DNA of 64,000 bases from Ancrocorticia populi. GTDB taxonomy: Bacteria; Actinomycetota; Actinomycetes; Actinomycetales; Actinomycetaceae. Location of the stretch: positions 558,001 through 622,000 of the forward strand of contig NZ_QETB01000001.1 in assembly GCF_003123745.1 (NCBI RefSeq), written 5' to 3'. The position numbers were made by a program, and so were the translations under genes. The notes under the pieces are model-generated. The model did not search any database and was not told where the DNA came from. It saw only the letters and a list, made by a program, of their open reading frames with translations. This document shows positions 8,936 through 16,558 of the stretch, one piece after another. The stretch's first letter is position 1; every line of letters starts with the position of its first letter.

Positions 8936-8948
8936 GCACGTACCTACA
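8914..8948. promoter_or_regulatory. Overlapping GTAGG/CCTAC inverted repeats between divergent toxin-antitoxin genes
   Basis: TGCCTAC (8914-8920) pairs with GTAGGCA (8932-8938), and TGTAGG (8931-8936) pairs with CCTACA (8943-8948). A TACAAT hexamer at 8926-8931 could be the -10 box for the YefM gene, whose GGAGGAGG ribosome binding site follows at 8952. YefM/Phd antitoxins bind such repeats to repress their own operon. Confidence 0.5.
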
Positions 8949-8964
8949 GGCGGAGGAGGCTGCT

Positions 8965-9204
8965 ATGACTACGATGAGTGCACGTGAGTTTAATCGTGAC
9001 GTTAGCGCCGCGAAACGTGAGGCTAATGACGGACCGGTCGTGATTACTGATCGTGGCGAACCGGCATACGTCTTGCTGTCGATTGATGATTATCGACGTA
9101 TGGGCGACAAAGCGCCTTCGCTCGTTGATCGCCTGAGTATGGATGACGAACCCGAGATTGAATTTGATCCAGTTTGTCTAGAGCTCGAGGTTCCCGATCT
9201 GTGA
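8965..9204 (+). CDS. YefM/Phd-family antitoxin
   Basis: The 79-residue protein has the Phd/YefM layout: MTTMSAREFNRDVSAAKREA, then GPVVITDRGEPAYVLLSIDD, forming the N-terminal DNA-binding dimer fold. An acidic C-terminal tail (DDEPEIEFDPV) would thread through the toxin. A very strong ribosome binding site (GGAGGAGG) sits five bases before the ATG. The TGA stop overlaps the toxin GTG start. The operator is probably the repeat cluster at 8914-8948. Confidence 0.88.
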   Translation: MTTMSAREFNRDVSAAKREANDGPVVITDRGEPAYVLLSIDDYRRMGDKAPSLVDRLSMDDEPEIEFDPVCLELEVPDL

Positions 9205-9626
9205 GCTACTTACTGGATACCAACGTTGTCAGCGAGCTTCGCAAATCAGAAGCGAGAGCGAATCCGCGTGTCCGTTCGTGGGTCGCAGCCCGCGTACCTT
9301 CTGACCTGTACCTCTCGGCCATCACAGTGTTGGAGATTGAGCTTGGCATAGCCAGAGTTGCGAGACGTGATGCGGACCATTCCGAGCGTTTGCAGGCGTG
9401 GCTGGATAACGAACTCCTCGACGTTTTCGCCCGCCGTATTCTGCCTGTAGATGTCTCCGTAGTGCGATTCGCCGCGCGGCTGCACGTCCCCGATCCAAGA
9501 CCGGAGCGTGATGCGTTGATTGCCGCAACCGCAGCCGTTAACGGCCTTACGGTTGTTACGCGAAACGTTCGAGACTTTAGCGGACTAGGCGTTGCGATCG
9601 TTGACCCGTGGGGTGATACGCCTTAG
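9201..9626 (+). CDS. VapC-like PIN-domain toxin paired with YefM-type antitoxin
   Basis: The GTG at 9201 is chosen because it gives the canonical MSYLLDTNVVSELR opening and a GTGA overlap with the antitoxin. The 141-residue product carries the PIN acidic residues D6 and E45 (TVLEIELG), the RDALIAATA segment and the closing TRNVRDF block. It is close in motif set to the PIN toxin at 1157-1582, so the window holds two FitB/VapC-type RNases with different antitoxin classes. A Phd-fold antitoxin with a PIN toxin is a known combination. Confidence 0.88.
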   Translation: MSYLLDTNVVSELRKSEARANPRVRSWVAARVPSDLYLSAITVLEIELGIARVARRDADHSERLQAWLDNELLDVFARRILPVDVSVVRFAARLHVPDPRPERDALIAATAAVNGLTVVTRNVRDFSGLGVAIVDPWGDTP

Positions 9627-10063
9627 TCCCGTTCTGGCCGGCGCCGGTTTCGTTTGAGTTCCGACCGGTGTTTTTTGTTTTCAAGACGACGACGGCGTGA
9701 CGCCCTACTCGGCTTCGTTTTCCGCCGCGGCACGGGTGGAACAATGGCCTCACGCAGTAATTGAGCGAGGCGCTCGCGGGCCGCCGCCCGGTTGCGGAAC
9801 TGCGAGCGATGCTCGGAGGAACTGACCGTCAGCACGCCTCCCGAGAGTTTTGAGGCCAACGCCTGAAGGACGCGGGTACGTTGGGTGGGGGTGAGTGACG
9901 TCGTCGTCGAAATATCTAAACTCAACTGGACCCGCGAATCGGACGTATTCACCGCCTGCCCGCCAGGGCCGGACGAATGCGAGAAGCGCTCGGTCAACTC
10001 GCCAGCGGGGATCCTCAACCCGTCGGGGGCGCCGGGGCCCGGCGGGACATGCAAATCGTCCAT
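9623..10063 (-). CDS. arfB: Alternative ribosome-rescue factor ArfB (peptidyl-tRNA hydrolase)
   Basis: The 146-residue protein has a single release-factor catalytic domain with the GGQ motif in SHSSGPGGQAVNTSDSRVQL. It ends in a long basic tail (RRRKTKPSRASRRRR and similar), which in ArfB/YaeJ enters the empty mRNA channel of stalled ribosomes. It hydrolyses peptidyl-tRNA on non-stop complexes. ATG 10063 gives the usual family length; an upstream ATG at 10114 would add 17 residues. The 3' end overlaps the convergent VapC gene by four bases. Confidence 0.9.
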   Translation of the reverse strand: MDDLHVPPGPGAPDGLRIPAGELTERFSHSSGPGGQAVNTSDSRVQLSLDISTTTSLTPTQRTRVLQALASKLSGGVLTVSSSEHRSQFRNRAAARERLAQLLREAIVPPVPRRKTKPSRASRRRRLENKKHRSELKRNRRRPERD

Positions 10064-10122
10064 CGCCCTAGTGTGCCATTTTGAGCCTTGTGATCGCGAC
10101 TGCGAGCGGGGCATGATGTGGC

Positions 10123-10686
10123 ATGGGAACTCTCGGTTACACGGCTACGATCTCGATTGATGGATACGCGGCGGATGCAGATGGTGATTTTCAATGGTCG
10201 GCGCCCGGCGACGATGTTTTTGATTTTCATGTGGAGCGCATGGCGGACGTCTCAGCCGAAATACTGGGGCGGCGCACCTATGAACTGATGCGATACTGGG
10301 AGGCCGAGCCGGCCGGAGAGACGTGGTCCGCGGCCGAACACGAGTTTGCGCGGCGCTGGCAGAGTCTGGACATTGTGGTTGCCTCGTCCACTCTGACACG
10401 TGAAAAGGTCGCCGATGCTGATGTTCTAGTCCCTCACCTCGGGTTGGCTGACGTTGAGCGAATCGTGGGCGAAGCTGCGGGCGAAGTTGAGATTTTCGGG
10501 CCAACCGTCGCAAGCGAGGCGATCAGGGCTGGCCTAGTGGACCACTTTCGGCTGTTCATCATGCCCAAGGCCGTGGGCGGCGGGCTGCGCGCGTTGCCCG
10601 GCGATGCCCGGCTTGGCATGGATCTTGTGGGACAGCGAGTTTTCCAAGACGGTACGGTCTATCTCCATTACACTCGTGCGCGGTGA
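10123..10686 (+). CDS. Dihydrofolate reductase-like/RibD C-terminal-domain protein
   Basis: The 187-residue protein begins LGYTATISIDGYAADADGDF, the typical first strand of the RibD_C/DHFR-like fold. It continues with ILGRRTYELMRYWE (the cofactor-side glycine-arginine-threonine block) and ends with a GPTVASEAIRAGLVDHFRLF helix and the RVFQDGTVYLHYT strand. Many actinobacterial copies are uncharacterised NADPH reductases. Start is ATG 10123, nine bases beyond the upstream end of the divergent arfB frame. No operon partner is apparent; the following 200 bases to 10888 hold nothing I recognise. Confidence 0.82.
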   Translation: MGTLGYTATISIDGYAADADGDFQWSAPGDDVFDFHVERMADVSAEILGRRTYELMRYWEAEPAGETWSAAEHEFARRWQSLDIVVASSTLTREKVADADVLVPHLGLADVERIVGEAAGEVEIFGPTVASEAIRAGLVDHFRLFIMPKAVGGGLRALPGDARLGMDLVGQRVFQDGTVYLHYTRAR

Positions 10687-10887
10687 CGTCCCCATTTCCG
10701 CTGCCCGGCAAGGAGCGGACCCTTGTAAATACGCATACTGCCACGGGTATGCAATCGGAGGCCGAGACCTCTCGAAAGCTCAAGTAAGCACGCGCTTTGG
10801 CGGATTACCCGCGATATAGGCGAGCGATCATGCAGGGAGATTTGTCTGATGCTTATCTCGGACGCAGGCGCTCGCGGCGTGCCGTTC

Positions 10888-11976
10888 CTAGCTCAGAGCA
10901 TTGGCGGCTTCAACCAGCAGATCGATCTTGTTCCACTGGGTGGCTTCATCGATTGAGTTGCCCTCTTCCACTGAGGCAAAGCCACACTGCGGGGACAGTG
11001 CGATGTTGTCCCCTACGATGGAGCGGACCTCATCAAACCTGCGCTGAATGTCAGCTACAGTTTCCATTTCGCTGTTTTTCGTGGAAATGAGGCCAGCAAC
11101 GAAGGTCGCATCGGTGCCTCGCAGAGCTGCCCAGGGTTCGAAGGAGCCGGAGCGTTCGTCATCGTACTCCACATAAAAACCGTCGTACGGGACCTGCGCA
11201 ATAACGGGGGCTACGGAATCGTAGAAGCCCTCGAATAGGTGATGTCCTTTGAAGTTGCCCTTGCAGAAGTGGGTGGCGATCGTCATGTCAGCTGGCCGGC
11301 CTTCGAGCGCCTTGGTGGAGACCACCCGGAACCATTCGAGCACCGTGGTCTTGTCGAATCCCATGGACTCGATCTTGGCGAGGAAGTTGGAATCGATCAT
11401 GTAGGTCCACGAGGTGTCGTCGATCTGAAGGTAGCGGCAACCGTGGGCGTATAGATCCTTGATGGCCGCTTGGTAGGCGGCGGCGATGTCATCGATGAGG
11501 AGATCGATGTTGTAATCGGGCAGATCCTGTTTGCCGAGCTGAAGGTAGTTATCCACGAGGATCATGTTGGGGCCGGAGATACACTTCTTCGCGGTCACGC
11601 CCGGGTATTTTGAGGCTTCGGAGGCGAGGAAATCGTAGGCCTCGATCTCCGGGTGGTGGCGGCCGGGATCGTAGCTGATCTTGCCGTCGATGTAGCCGAG
11701 TTCGATGTGGTTACCCGCTTTATCGAGGTGTTGGGTGGTGAAGCCGTCGAACTCCTTGAGCCAGTCGAGGTGCCACCAGCGGCGGCGAAACTCGCCGTCA
11801 GTCACCATGCTTAGGCCGTGCTGAACCTGTTTCGCAACCAAATCCGCGATGGCTGCATCCTCAACCGTGCGGAGGTCGGGGAGGCTTATCTCACCAGAAT
11901 TGTATTGGGCCCGCGCATCCTTAATCTCTTTGGGGCGCAGGAAGGAACCAACAATGTCATATGTAATGTTCAGCAC
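10888..11976 (-). CDS. Cobalamin-independent methionine synthase II-like protein
   Basis: The 362-residue protein matches the MetE C-terminal catalytic barrel alone (YxjG/YxjH-like). It opens YDIVGSFLRP, has DGEFRRRWWH and carries the zinc ligands as HFC in IATHFCKGN, Glu in YVEYDDERS and Cys in LSPQCGFAS. It should transfer a methyl group to homocysteine or a similar thiol; the donor is not certain for this short class. GTG 11976 is the only start giving a family-like N-terminus. It lies only 19 bases from the divergent gene, so its mRNA may be leaderless or its promoter may lie in the neighbour. Confidence 0.85.
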   Translation of the reverse strand: MLNITYDIVGSFLRPKEIKDARAQYNSGEISLPDLRTVEDAAIADLVAKQVQHGLSMVTDGEFRRRWWHLDWLKEFDGFTTQHLDKAGNHIELGYIDGKISYDPGRHHPEIEAYDFLASEASKYPGVTAKKCISGPNMILVDNYLQLGKQDLPDYNIDLLIDDIAAAYQAAIKDLYAHGCRYLQIDDTSWTYMIDSNFLAKIESMGFDKTTVLEWFRVVSTKALEGRPADMTIATHFCKGNFKGHHLFEGFYDSVAPVIAQVPYDGFYVEYDDERSGSFEPWAALRGTDATFVAGLISTKNSEMETVADIQRRFDEVRSIVGDNIALSPQCGFASVEEGNSIDEATQWNKIDLLVEAANALS

Positions 11977-11995
11977 GGGACTAGGTTAGTGGATT

Positions 11996-12826
11996 ATGAG
12001 GATGATTTCATTGGCTGGTCAGAATGTGCCAGTACTCGGTCAGGGCACGTGGTACATGGGTGATGGTCCGGCGCGGCGCGAAGAGGAGGTTCGGGCCCTC
12101 CGGACTGGGATTGATGTGGGGATGAACCTCATTGACACGGCCGAAATGTACGGTTCGGGACGCTCCGAAGAGCTCGTAGGTGAGGCCATTCGCGGGCGGC
12201 GCGACGAGGTATTTCTCGTTTCCAAGGTACTGCCGAACAATGCGAGCCGCACTGGGACAGTTCAGGCATGCGAGGCGAGCCTGAGGCGGCTCGGCACCGA
12301 CCGGCTGGACCTCTACCTGCTGCACTGGGAAGGCTCCTATCCTTTGTCTGATACGTTTGCGGCCTTTGAGGAACTGCGCGAGCAGGGCAAGATCGGGGCG
12401 TGGGGAGTCTCCAACTTCGATCGAGTGGAACTCGCGGAAGCTCAGGAGCTAGCTGCACAGTCTATCTCCACCAACCAAGTGCTCTTCAACCTCCAGCGCA
12501 GGTGGCCCGAGGCCGGCCTTCTTCAGGACATGCAGGCCGCCGGAATCCCAATGATGGCGTACTCACCGATTGAGCAGGGCGTGCTGACTGAGGGAAGTTT
12601 GGCGCTAGAGAATGTGGCGGCTCGGCACGGAGCCACCCCCGCGCAGGCCGCCCTCGCCTGGGTAATCTCGCATCCCGGCGTGATCGCGATCCCGAAGGCC
12701 TCCAGCGAGGCACATGTGCGCGAAAACGCGTCTGCCGCGGATATCTCGCTCACGGAAGAGGACTTCGCGGAACTAACCGCCGCTTTCCCCGAGCCACCGG
12801 CTGGCGCCCCGATCGAGATCCTCTAG
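11996..12826 (+). CDS. Aldo/keto reductase
   Basis: The 276-residue (beta/alpha)8 reductase has the full catalytic tetrad: D47 and Y52 in NLIDTAEMYG, K77 in VFLVSKVLP and H110 in DLYLLHWEG. The C-terminal phosphate-binding IAIPKASSEAHVREN segment indicates NADPH. The physiological carbonyl substrate is unknown. It starts at ATG 11996 (or ATG 12002), 19 bases from the divergent methionine synthase-like gene, and overlaps the convergent acetyltransferase by four bases. Confidence 0.88.
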   Translation: MRMISLAGQNVPVLGQGTWYMGDGPARREEEVRALRTGIDVGMNLIDTAEMYGSGRSEELVGEAIRGRRDEVFLVSKVLPNNASRTGTVQACEASLRRLGTDRLDLYLLHWEGSYPLSDTFAAFEELREQGKIGAWGVSNFDRVELAEAQELAAQSISTNQVLFNLQRRWPEAGLLQDMQAAGIPMMAYSPIEQGVLTEGSLALENVAARHGATPAQAALAWVISHPGVIAIPKASSEAHVRENASAADISLTEEDFAELTAAFPEPPAGAPIEIL

Positions 12827-13236
12827 AACTTTGCGAAGGCGTGGACCGCAGGGGACATGTCCCATGTCTCGGTGAACCCCATGGCACGGTAGAAGAGGTG
12901 CTGGGCTGGTTCGTCGTCGGTCAAAAGGACTTTTTGGCGGACGCTGCCGTACGGGGCGAAAACTCTCTCGAAGAGTTCGCGTCCAATCCCGTGCCGATGA
13001 TAGCTGGGGCTGACCAGAATGTCTTGGAGGTAGACGATCGTGAGGCCGTCGCCCACGGCGCGCGCTAGGCCGATGAGTTCACCCTCAGCCCGCGCGGTTA
13101 CGACGGTCAGAGATGCCTGAATGGCGCCCGCGAGCAAGGCGGGGTCGCGGGTGTATGACGTCCAGCCCACCGAGTCATATAGCTCAACGAGCTCGCGCTT
13201 GGACGGTATAGCGTCGCGTTGATACTCGATCTTCAC
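12823..13236 (-). CDS. GNAT-family N-acetyltransferase
   Basis: The 137-residue GNAT shows the acetyl-CoA-binding region LQDILVSPSYHRHGIGRELFERVF (motif A, with the RxxGxG/A-like H-R-H-G-I-G loop) followed by VLLTDDEPAQHLFYRAMGF (motif B). GTG 13236 is chosen; it overlaps the TGA of the upstream broken GNAT gene as GTGA, so the two were one operon. The substrate is not predictable. Confidence 0.85.
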   Translation of the reverse strand: MKIEYQRDAIPSKRELVELYDSVGWTSYTRDPALLAGAIQASLTVVTARAEGELIGLARAVGDGLTIVYLQDILVSPSYHRHGIGRELFERVFAPYGSVRQKVLLTDDEPAQHLFYRAMGFTETWDMSPAVHAFAKF

Positions 13237-13579
13237 GAGATCACCCTAGCGAGATGTTGAAGTTCGGGACCGGAGACCCGCTGGGTGGTCCACTCGTCCA
13301 TCGGCTCGGCGCCCAACTTGCGGTAGAACGCGATTGACGGCGCGTTCCAATCCAGCACCGTCCACTCGAGGCGCGGATAGCCACGATGCGACCATCCGCT
13401 TCCACCACGTAGCAGAACGCCTTCGGACTTGCGCCAAAGAGCGTTGCGTGGATCGCCTCCGCGGTATTCTCCACGGTGTCCGGCTCGCGATCGTATTCCG
13501 CTAGGACTTGGATCCAGGCGAGGATTCCTTGTTCTTCGCCCGGGCGGGCCTCCCGTAGTTCATTCACGGAGGCCAACAC
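13233..13579 (-). pseudogene. GNAT acetyltransferase with internal deletion and frameshift
   Basis: The N-terminal part is intact (LREARPGEEQGILAWIQVLA, then AEYDREPDTVENTAEAIHAT, CYVVEADGRIVA). Immediately after GRIVA the family sequence continues in another frame as RGYPRLEWTVLDWNAPSIAF followed by YRKLGAEPMDEWTT, ending at TGA 13233. The middle of the protein, containing acetyl-CoA motif A (about 50-60 residues), is missing and the frame is shifted. It should be inactive. GTG 13579 or 13567 would be the start, overlapping the end of the upstream P-type ATPase gene. Confidence 0.75.
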
Positions 13580-15458
13580 TACCCTTAGCGAGCAACCGCA
13601 TGGCGTTCAGGATGACGATGAGGACCGACATTTCGTGAACAAGCATCCCGAGAGACATGGTAACGCCACCCGCGAATACTCCGGCCACCAGAAGGGCCAC
13701 GGTAATAACGGATATTGCGACGTTTTGCCGAATCACTGAGACTGTGCGTTTTGCGAGCAAGATGGCATCTGGGAGTTTGAGTAGATTATCGCTGATCAGG
13801 GCGATATCGGCGGTCTCGATGGCTACTGCTGAGCCTGCGGCACCCATTGCGATACCAATATTTGCGGTGGCCAAGGCAGGGGCGTCGTTTACGCCATCTC
13901 CCACCATGGCCACGGTGCCGCCCTCGCGTTGCAGGGCTGCGATGGCATCGAGCTTATCCTCGGGTAGGAGGCTGGCGTGAACCTGATCGATACCCGTTTG
14001 GGCCGCGACGGTTTCTGCCACCGCCGGTGTATCTCCGGTGAGCATGACAACGTCGTGGATACCCGCCTTATGAAGGCTTTCAACCATCGCTGGTGCGTCT
14101 TCGCGGATACGATCTGCGACAGCGATGATTCCGATTGCGGTGTCATCAATCGCCACGATCATTGCGGTCTTGTTTGGAGCGAGCCCCGCGAGGGCGTGCT
14201 CTGCTTGGACAGTTGGGATCCCGTGCTCCGCGAGGAGTGCAGGAGTTCCCATTAAGACGCGAGTGCCGGATACCTCAGAGCAGATACCCTTGCCAGGGAT
14301 TGGCTTCACGTTCTCCGGAACCCTGTCTGGAGACGCAGGACCCGCTGCCGTAAGCACCGGCTGGGCTAGCGGGTGCTCTGATCCGGCTTCCGCCGCCGCG
14401 GCCCAACGGAGTACATCGTTCTCCGTGAGTGATGGTTCTAGAGTTATGATATCTGTGAGTTGGGGGCGCCCCTCCGTCAGAGTACCGGTTTTATCTAAGG
14501 CGACGACGGAGATCTTGGCGGACGTCTCAAGGTACTCTCCACCTTTGATGAGGATGCCATTTCGTGCTGCCTGGCCAATGCCGGCGACGATTGCCACAGG
14601 GATCGAGATAACGAGCGCACCCGGGCAGGCGATTACCAAAAGAGTTAGTGCCAGCACGATGTCTTGGGTGACGAGGCCGGTAACGAGCGCAAGAGCGATA
14701 ACGGCTGGTGTATACCAGCGTGAGAAGCGATCGATGAATGTTTGGGCAGGAGCCTTCGCATCCTGCGCTTCTTCCACACGGTGGATAATCTGGGCGAGCG
14801 TAGTGTCAGCCCCAACCCCCGTTGCCTCGACGGTGAGAAGCCCGCCTCGCGATATTGTGCCTGCGTAGACCTGATCATCAGCTGACTTTTCAACGGGGAT
14901 TGATTCGCCCGTAATAGACGCTTCGTCGATCGGGGCGTTTCCCGAGATAACGATACCGTCTACTGGGACTTTCGCTCCGTTTTTCACCAGAACGTTTTCT
15001 CCCCTGTGCACATCAGTGGCATGAACTTTGACTTGTTCTCCATTCCTCATCACGATGGCGGTATCCGGCGCCGTTGCCACGAGCTCCGTGAGCGCGGACC
15101 TTGTTTTATCGAGGGTCGCGGCCTCTAGCGCGTGCCCGATGGTAAAGAGGAGTGTGACTGCGGCGGCCTCCCAGTAGTTTCCGATGAGAGCAGCCCCGAT
15201 TGCTGCGATTGAGACGAGCAGATCGATACTGATGACGCGGGAGGTCAACGCTCGAACCGCCTTGACCACGATTCCATAAGACGTCAGGATCGCGGCTGTG
15301 AGCATTGCAAGGTCAGCTAGCGTGAATGAGCCTAGCCATAGCGGGGAGACCAATGTGACGTTAGCTAGTCTTTCGATCGCGAATGATGTGATGATGAGGA
15401 CGGCTGCGAATGTGGGGATGGCCCAGTTTCCCCGAAGCCAAGCGGATAGATGTTTCAT
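13560..15458 (-). CDS. Heavy-metal P1B-type ATPase with a CPG membrane motif
   Basis: The 632-residue pump has no N-terminal metal-binding domain. It has the A-domain loop TGES, the sixth-helix motif CPG (LVIACPGALVIS) where ZntA and CopA have CPC, the phosphorylation site DKTGTLTEGRP, the P1B His-Pro in GSEHPLA, and MVGDGVNDAPALA. It would export a divalent cation such as Zn, Cd or Co; the CPG variant makes the ion uncertain. It follows the small HMA protein (15543-15764), and both are divergent from the Crp/Fnr gene across an FNR-type box. Confidence 0.88.
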   Translation of the reverse strand: MKHLSAWLRGNWAIPTFAAVLIITSFAIERLANVTLVSPLWLGSFTLADLAMLTAAILTSYGIVVKAVRALTSRVISIDLLVSIAAIGAALIGNYWEAAAVTLLFTIGHALEAATLDKTRSALTELVATAPDTAIVMRNGEQVKVHATDVHRGENVLVKNGAKVPVDGIVISGNAPIDEASITGESIPVEKSADDQVYAGTISRGGLLTVEATGVGADTTLAQIIHRVEEAQDAKAPAQTFIDRFSRWYTPAVIALALVTGLVTQDIVLALTLLVIACPGALVISIPVAIVAGIGQAARNGILIKGGEYLETSAKISVVALDKTGTLTEGRPQLTDIITLEPSLTENDVLRWAAAAEAGSEHPLAQPVLTAAGPASPDRVPENVKPIPGKGICSEVSGTRVLMGTPALLAEHGIPTVQAEHALAGLAPNKTAMIVAIDDTAIGIIAVADRIREDAPAMVESLHKAGIHDVVMLTGDTPAVAETVAAQTGIDQVHASLLPEDKLDAIAALQREGGTVAMVGDGVNDAPALATANIGIAMGAAGSAVAIETADIALISDNLLKLPDAILLAKRTVSVIRQNVAISVITVALLVAGVFAGGVTMSLGMLVHEMSVLIVILNAMRLLAKGSVGLRE

Positions 15459-15542
15459 GGTGTTCTTTCTCGTGTAGCTGGAATGCGGGCCGGGGGCTCG
15501 CCGGTTGTAGAACTAGGGCGGCCCGGGGCCCGCGTGAACCAA

Positions 15543-15764
15543 TCAGAACGCTGCAGGAGCGGACTTGTATCCAGCCTTTTCAACTGCAGAAATCAGATCG
15601 TCCACAGAGGCTTGCTCGGGATCGTGGGAAACCTCGATCCGGCCTGATGCGAAGTGAACGGTTGCGGAATCTACGCCATTCATCTTGCCTAGTCCTTTTT
15701 CGATCTTGGCAACGCATGAAGGGCAGGAGAATCCTTCGGCACGGAGGGTAGTGGTAGTGAGCAT
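15543..15764 (-). CDS. Heavy-metal-associated (HMA) domain protein, CopZ-like
   Basis: This 73-residue single-domain metallochaperone has the ferredoxin-like HMA fold with a metal site GFSCPSCVAKIEKGL, giving CxxC at residues 14-17, and the ending VEKAGYKS. It probably hands metal to, or buffers metal for, the P-type ATPase 84 bases downstream, which lacks its own HMA domain. The ribosome binding site AGAAAGGAAC precedes the ATG. Transcription presumably starts in the 100-base region shared with the Crp/Fnr gene. Confidence 0.88.
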   Translation of the reverse strand: MLTTTTLRAEGFSCPSCVAKIEKGLGKMNGVDSATVHFASGRIEVSHDPEQASVDDLISAVEKAGYKSAPAAF

Positions 15765-15821
15765 TGGAGTTCCTTTCTCTTATCGAACGTCTTTAAGTTA
15801 TGCGGGTTGCAGGATTGATTC

Positions 15822-15837
15822 CTTGACATAGATCAAG
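15822..15837. promoter_or_regulatory. FNR-type palindrome between metal-export genes and Crp/Fnr regulator
   Basis: CTTGACATAGATCAAG is symmetric over its outer five bases and fits the FNR consensus TTGAT-N4-ATCAA with one change. It lies 28 bases before the ATG of the regulator at 15866 and 57 bases before the HMA gene. The regulator recognition helix carries E-x-x-S-R (PETLSR), the FNR signature for TTGA half-sites, so autoregulation and control of the metal genes is likely. Confidence 0.7.
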
Positions 15838-15865
15838 TGGCCCGACCGAGTGGTAGATTCTGTGT

Positions 15866-16558
15866 ATGGCCGACTTGTGTGTAACAAAGGTGCCGATTTT
15901 TCAGGGACTCTCACGGCAACAACAGGAACATGTGGCGAGCTTTATCCGTCCAGCTTCCTTCAGCAGGGGAGAGACCGTGAGTTCTCCCGAACAATCGGTT
16001 CCTCGCCTCCTCGTGATGCACAGTGGCCAGCTCAAAGTCAGCCGTCTGGCGGCGAATGGCAAAGAACAAGTGCTTCGGATAGTTGGTCCTGGCGATGTTG
16101 TAGGTGAGCGCGCGTTCCTCACTGGGGAACGTCAAGAAGATCTTGTGATGGCGGTGGCGGACAGCCGTATGTGCGTCTTGGAACATAAGGATCTAGCTGC
16201 GCTGATTCGCGAATATCCGGGCATTGGAATGCGTATGCTTCGGTCGCTTTCTGATCGGCTGACTTCGATGGAGAGCCGGCTGGCTTCTCTAACCACAAGT
16301 GACGTGGCCGCACGCATCGCCGGATATCTCCTAGATCAGCCAGCGGAGTCACGCAATGGGAGGGATGTTGTCCGCCTTCCTATGTCAAAGCGCGAAGTTG
16401 CCTCGTATCTTGGGACGAGCCCGGAAACTTTGAGTCGGGGCTTAGCGCGGTTATCGGAATCAGGCATGATCGAGGTAAGCGGGCAGGAGATTGTTCTGCT
16501 TGATATCGCTGAACTGGATCGGATTGATCGTCAAGCGCGAACCGATGTGCAGGCTTAA
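15866..16558 (+). CDS. Crp/Fnr-family transcriptional regulator
   Basis: The 230-residue protein has an N-terminal cyclic-nucleotide-binding-like beta-roll (PGDVVGERAFLTGER), a dimerisation helix and a C-terminal winged helix (SKREVASYLGTSPETLSRGL). The E-x-x-S-R in the recognition helix is that of FNR. The four N-terminal cysteines that hold the FNR iron-sulphur cluster are absent (only C5 and one in RMCVLEH are seen), so it is not a classical oxygen sensor. Its place opposite a metal pump suggests control of metal or redox stress. It overlaps the convergent EamA gene by four bases. Confidence 0.87.
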   Translation: MADLCVTKVPIFQGLSRQQQEHVASFIRPASFSRGETVSSPEQSVPRLLVMHSGQLKVSRLAANGKEQVLRIVGPGDVVGERAFLTGERQEDLVMAVADSRMCVLEHKDLAALIREYPGIGMRMLRSLSDRLTSMESRLASLTTSDVAARIAGYLLDQPAESRNGRDVVRLPMSKREVASYLGTSPETLSRGLARLSESGMIEVSGQEIVLLDIAELDRIDRQARTDVQA

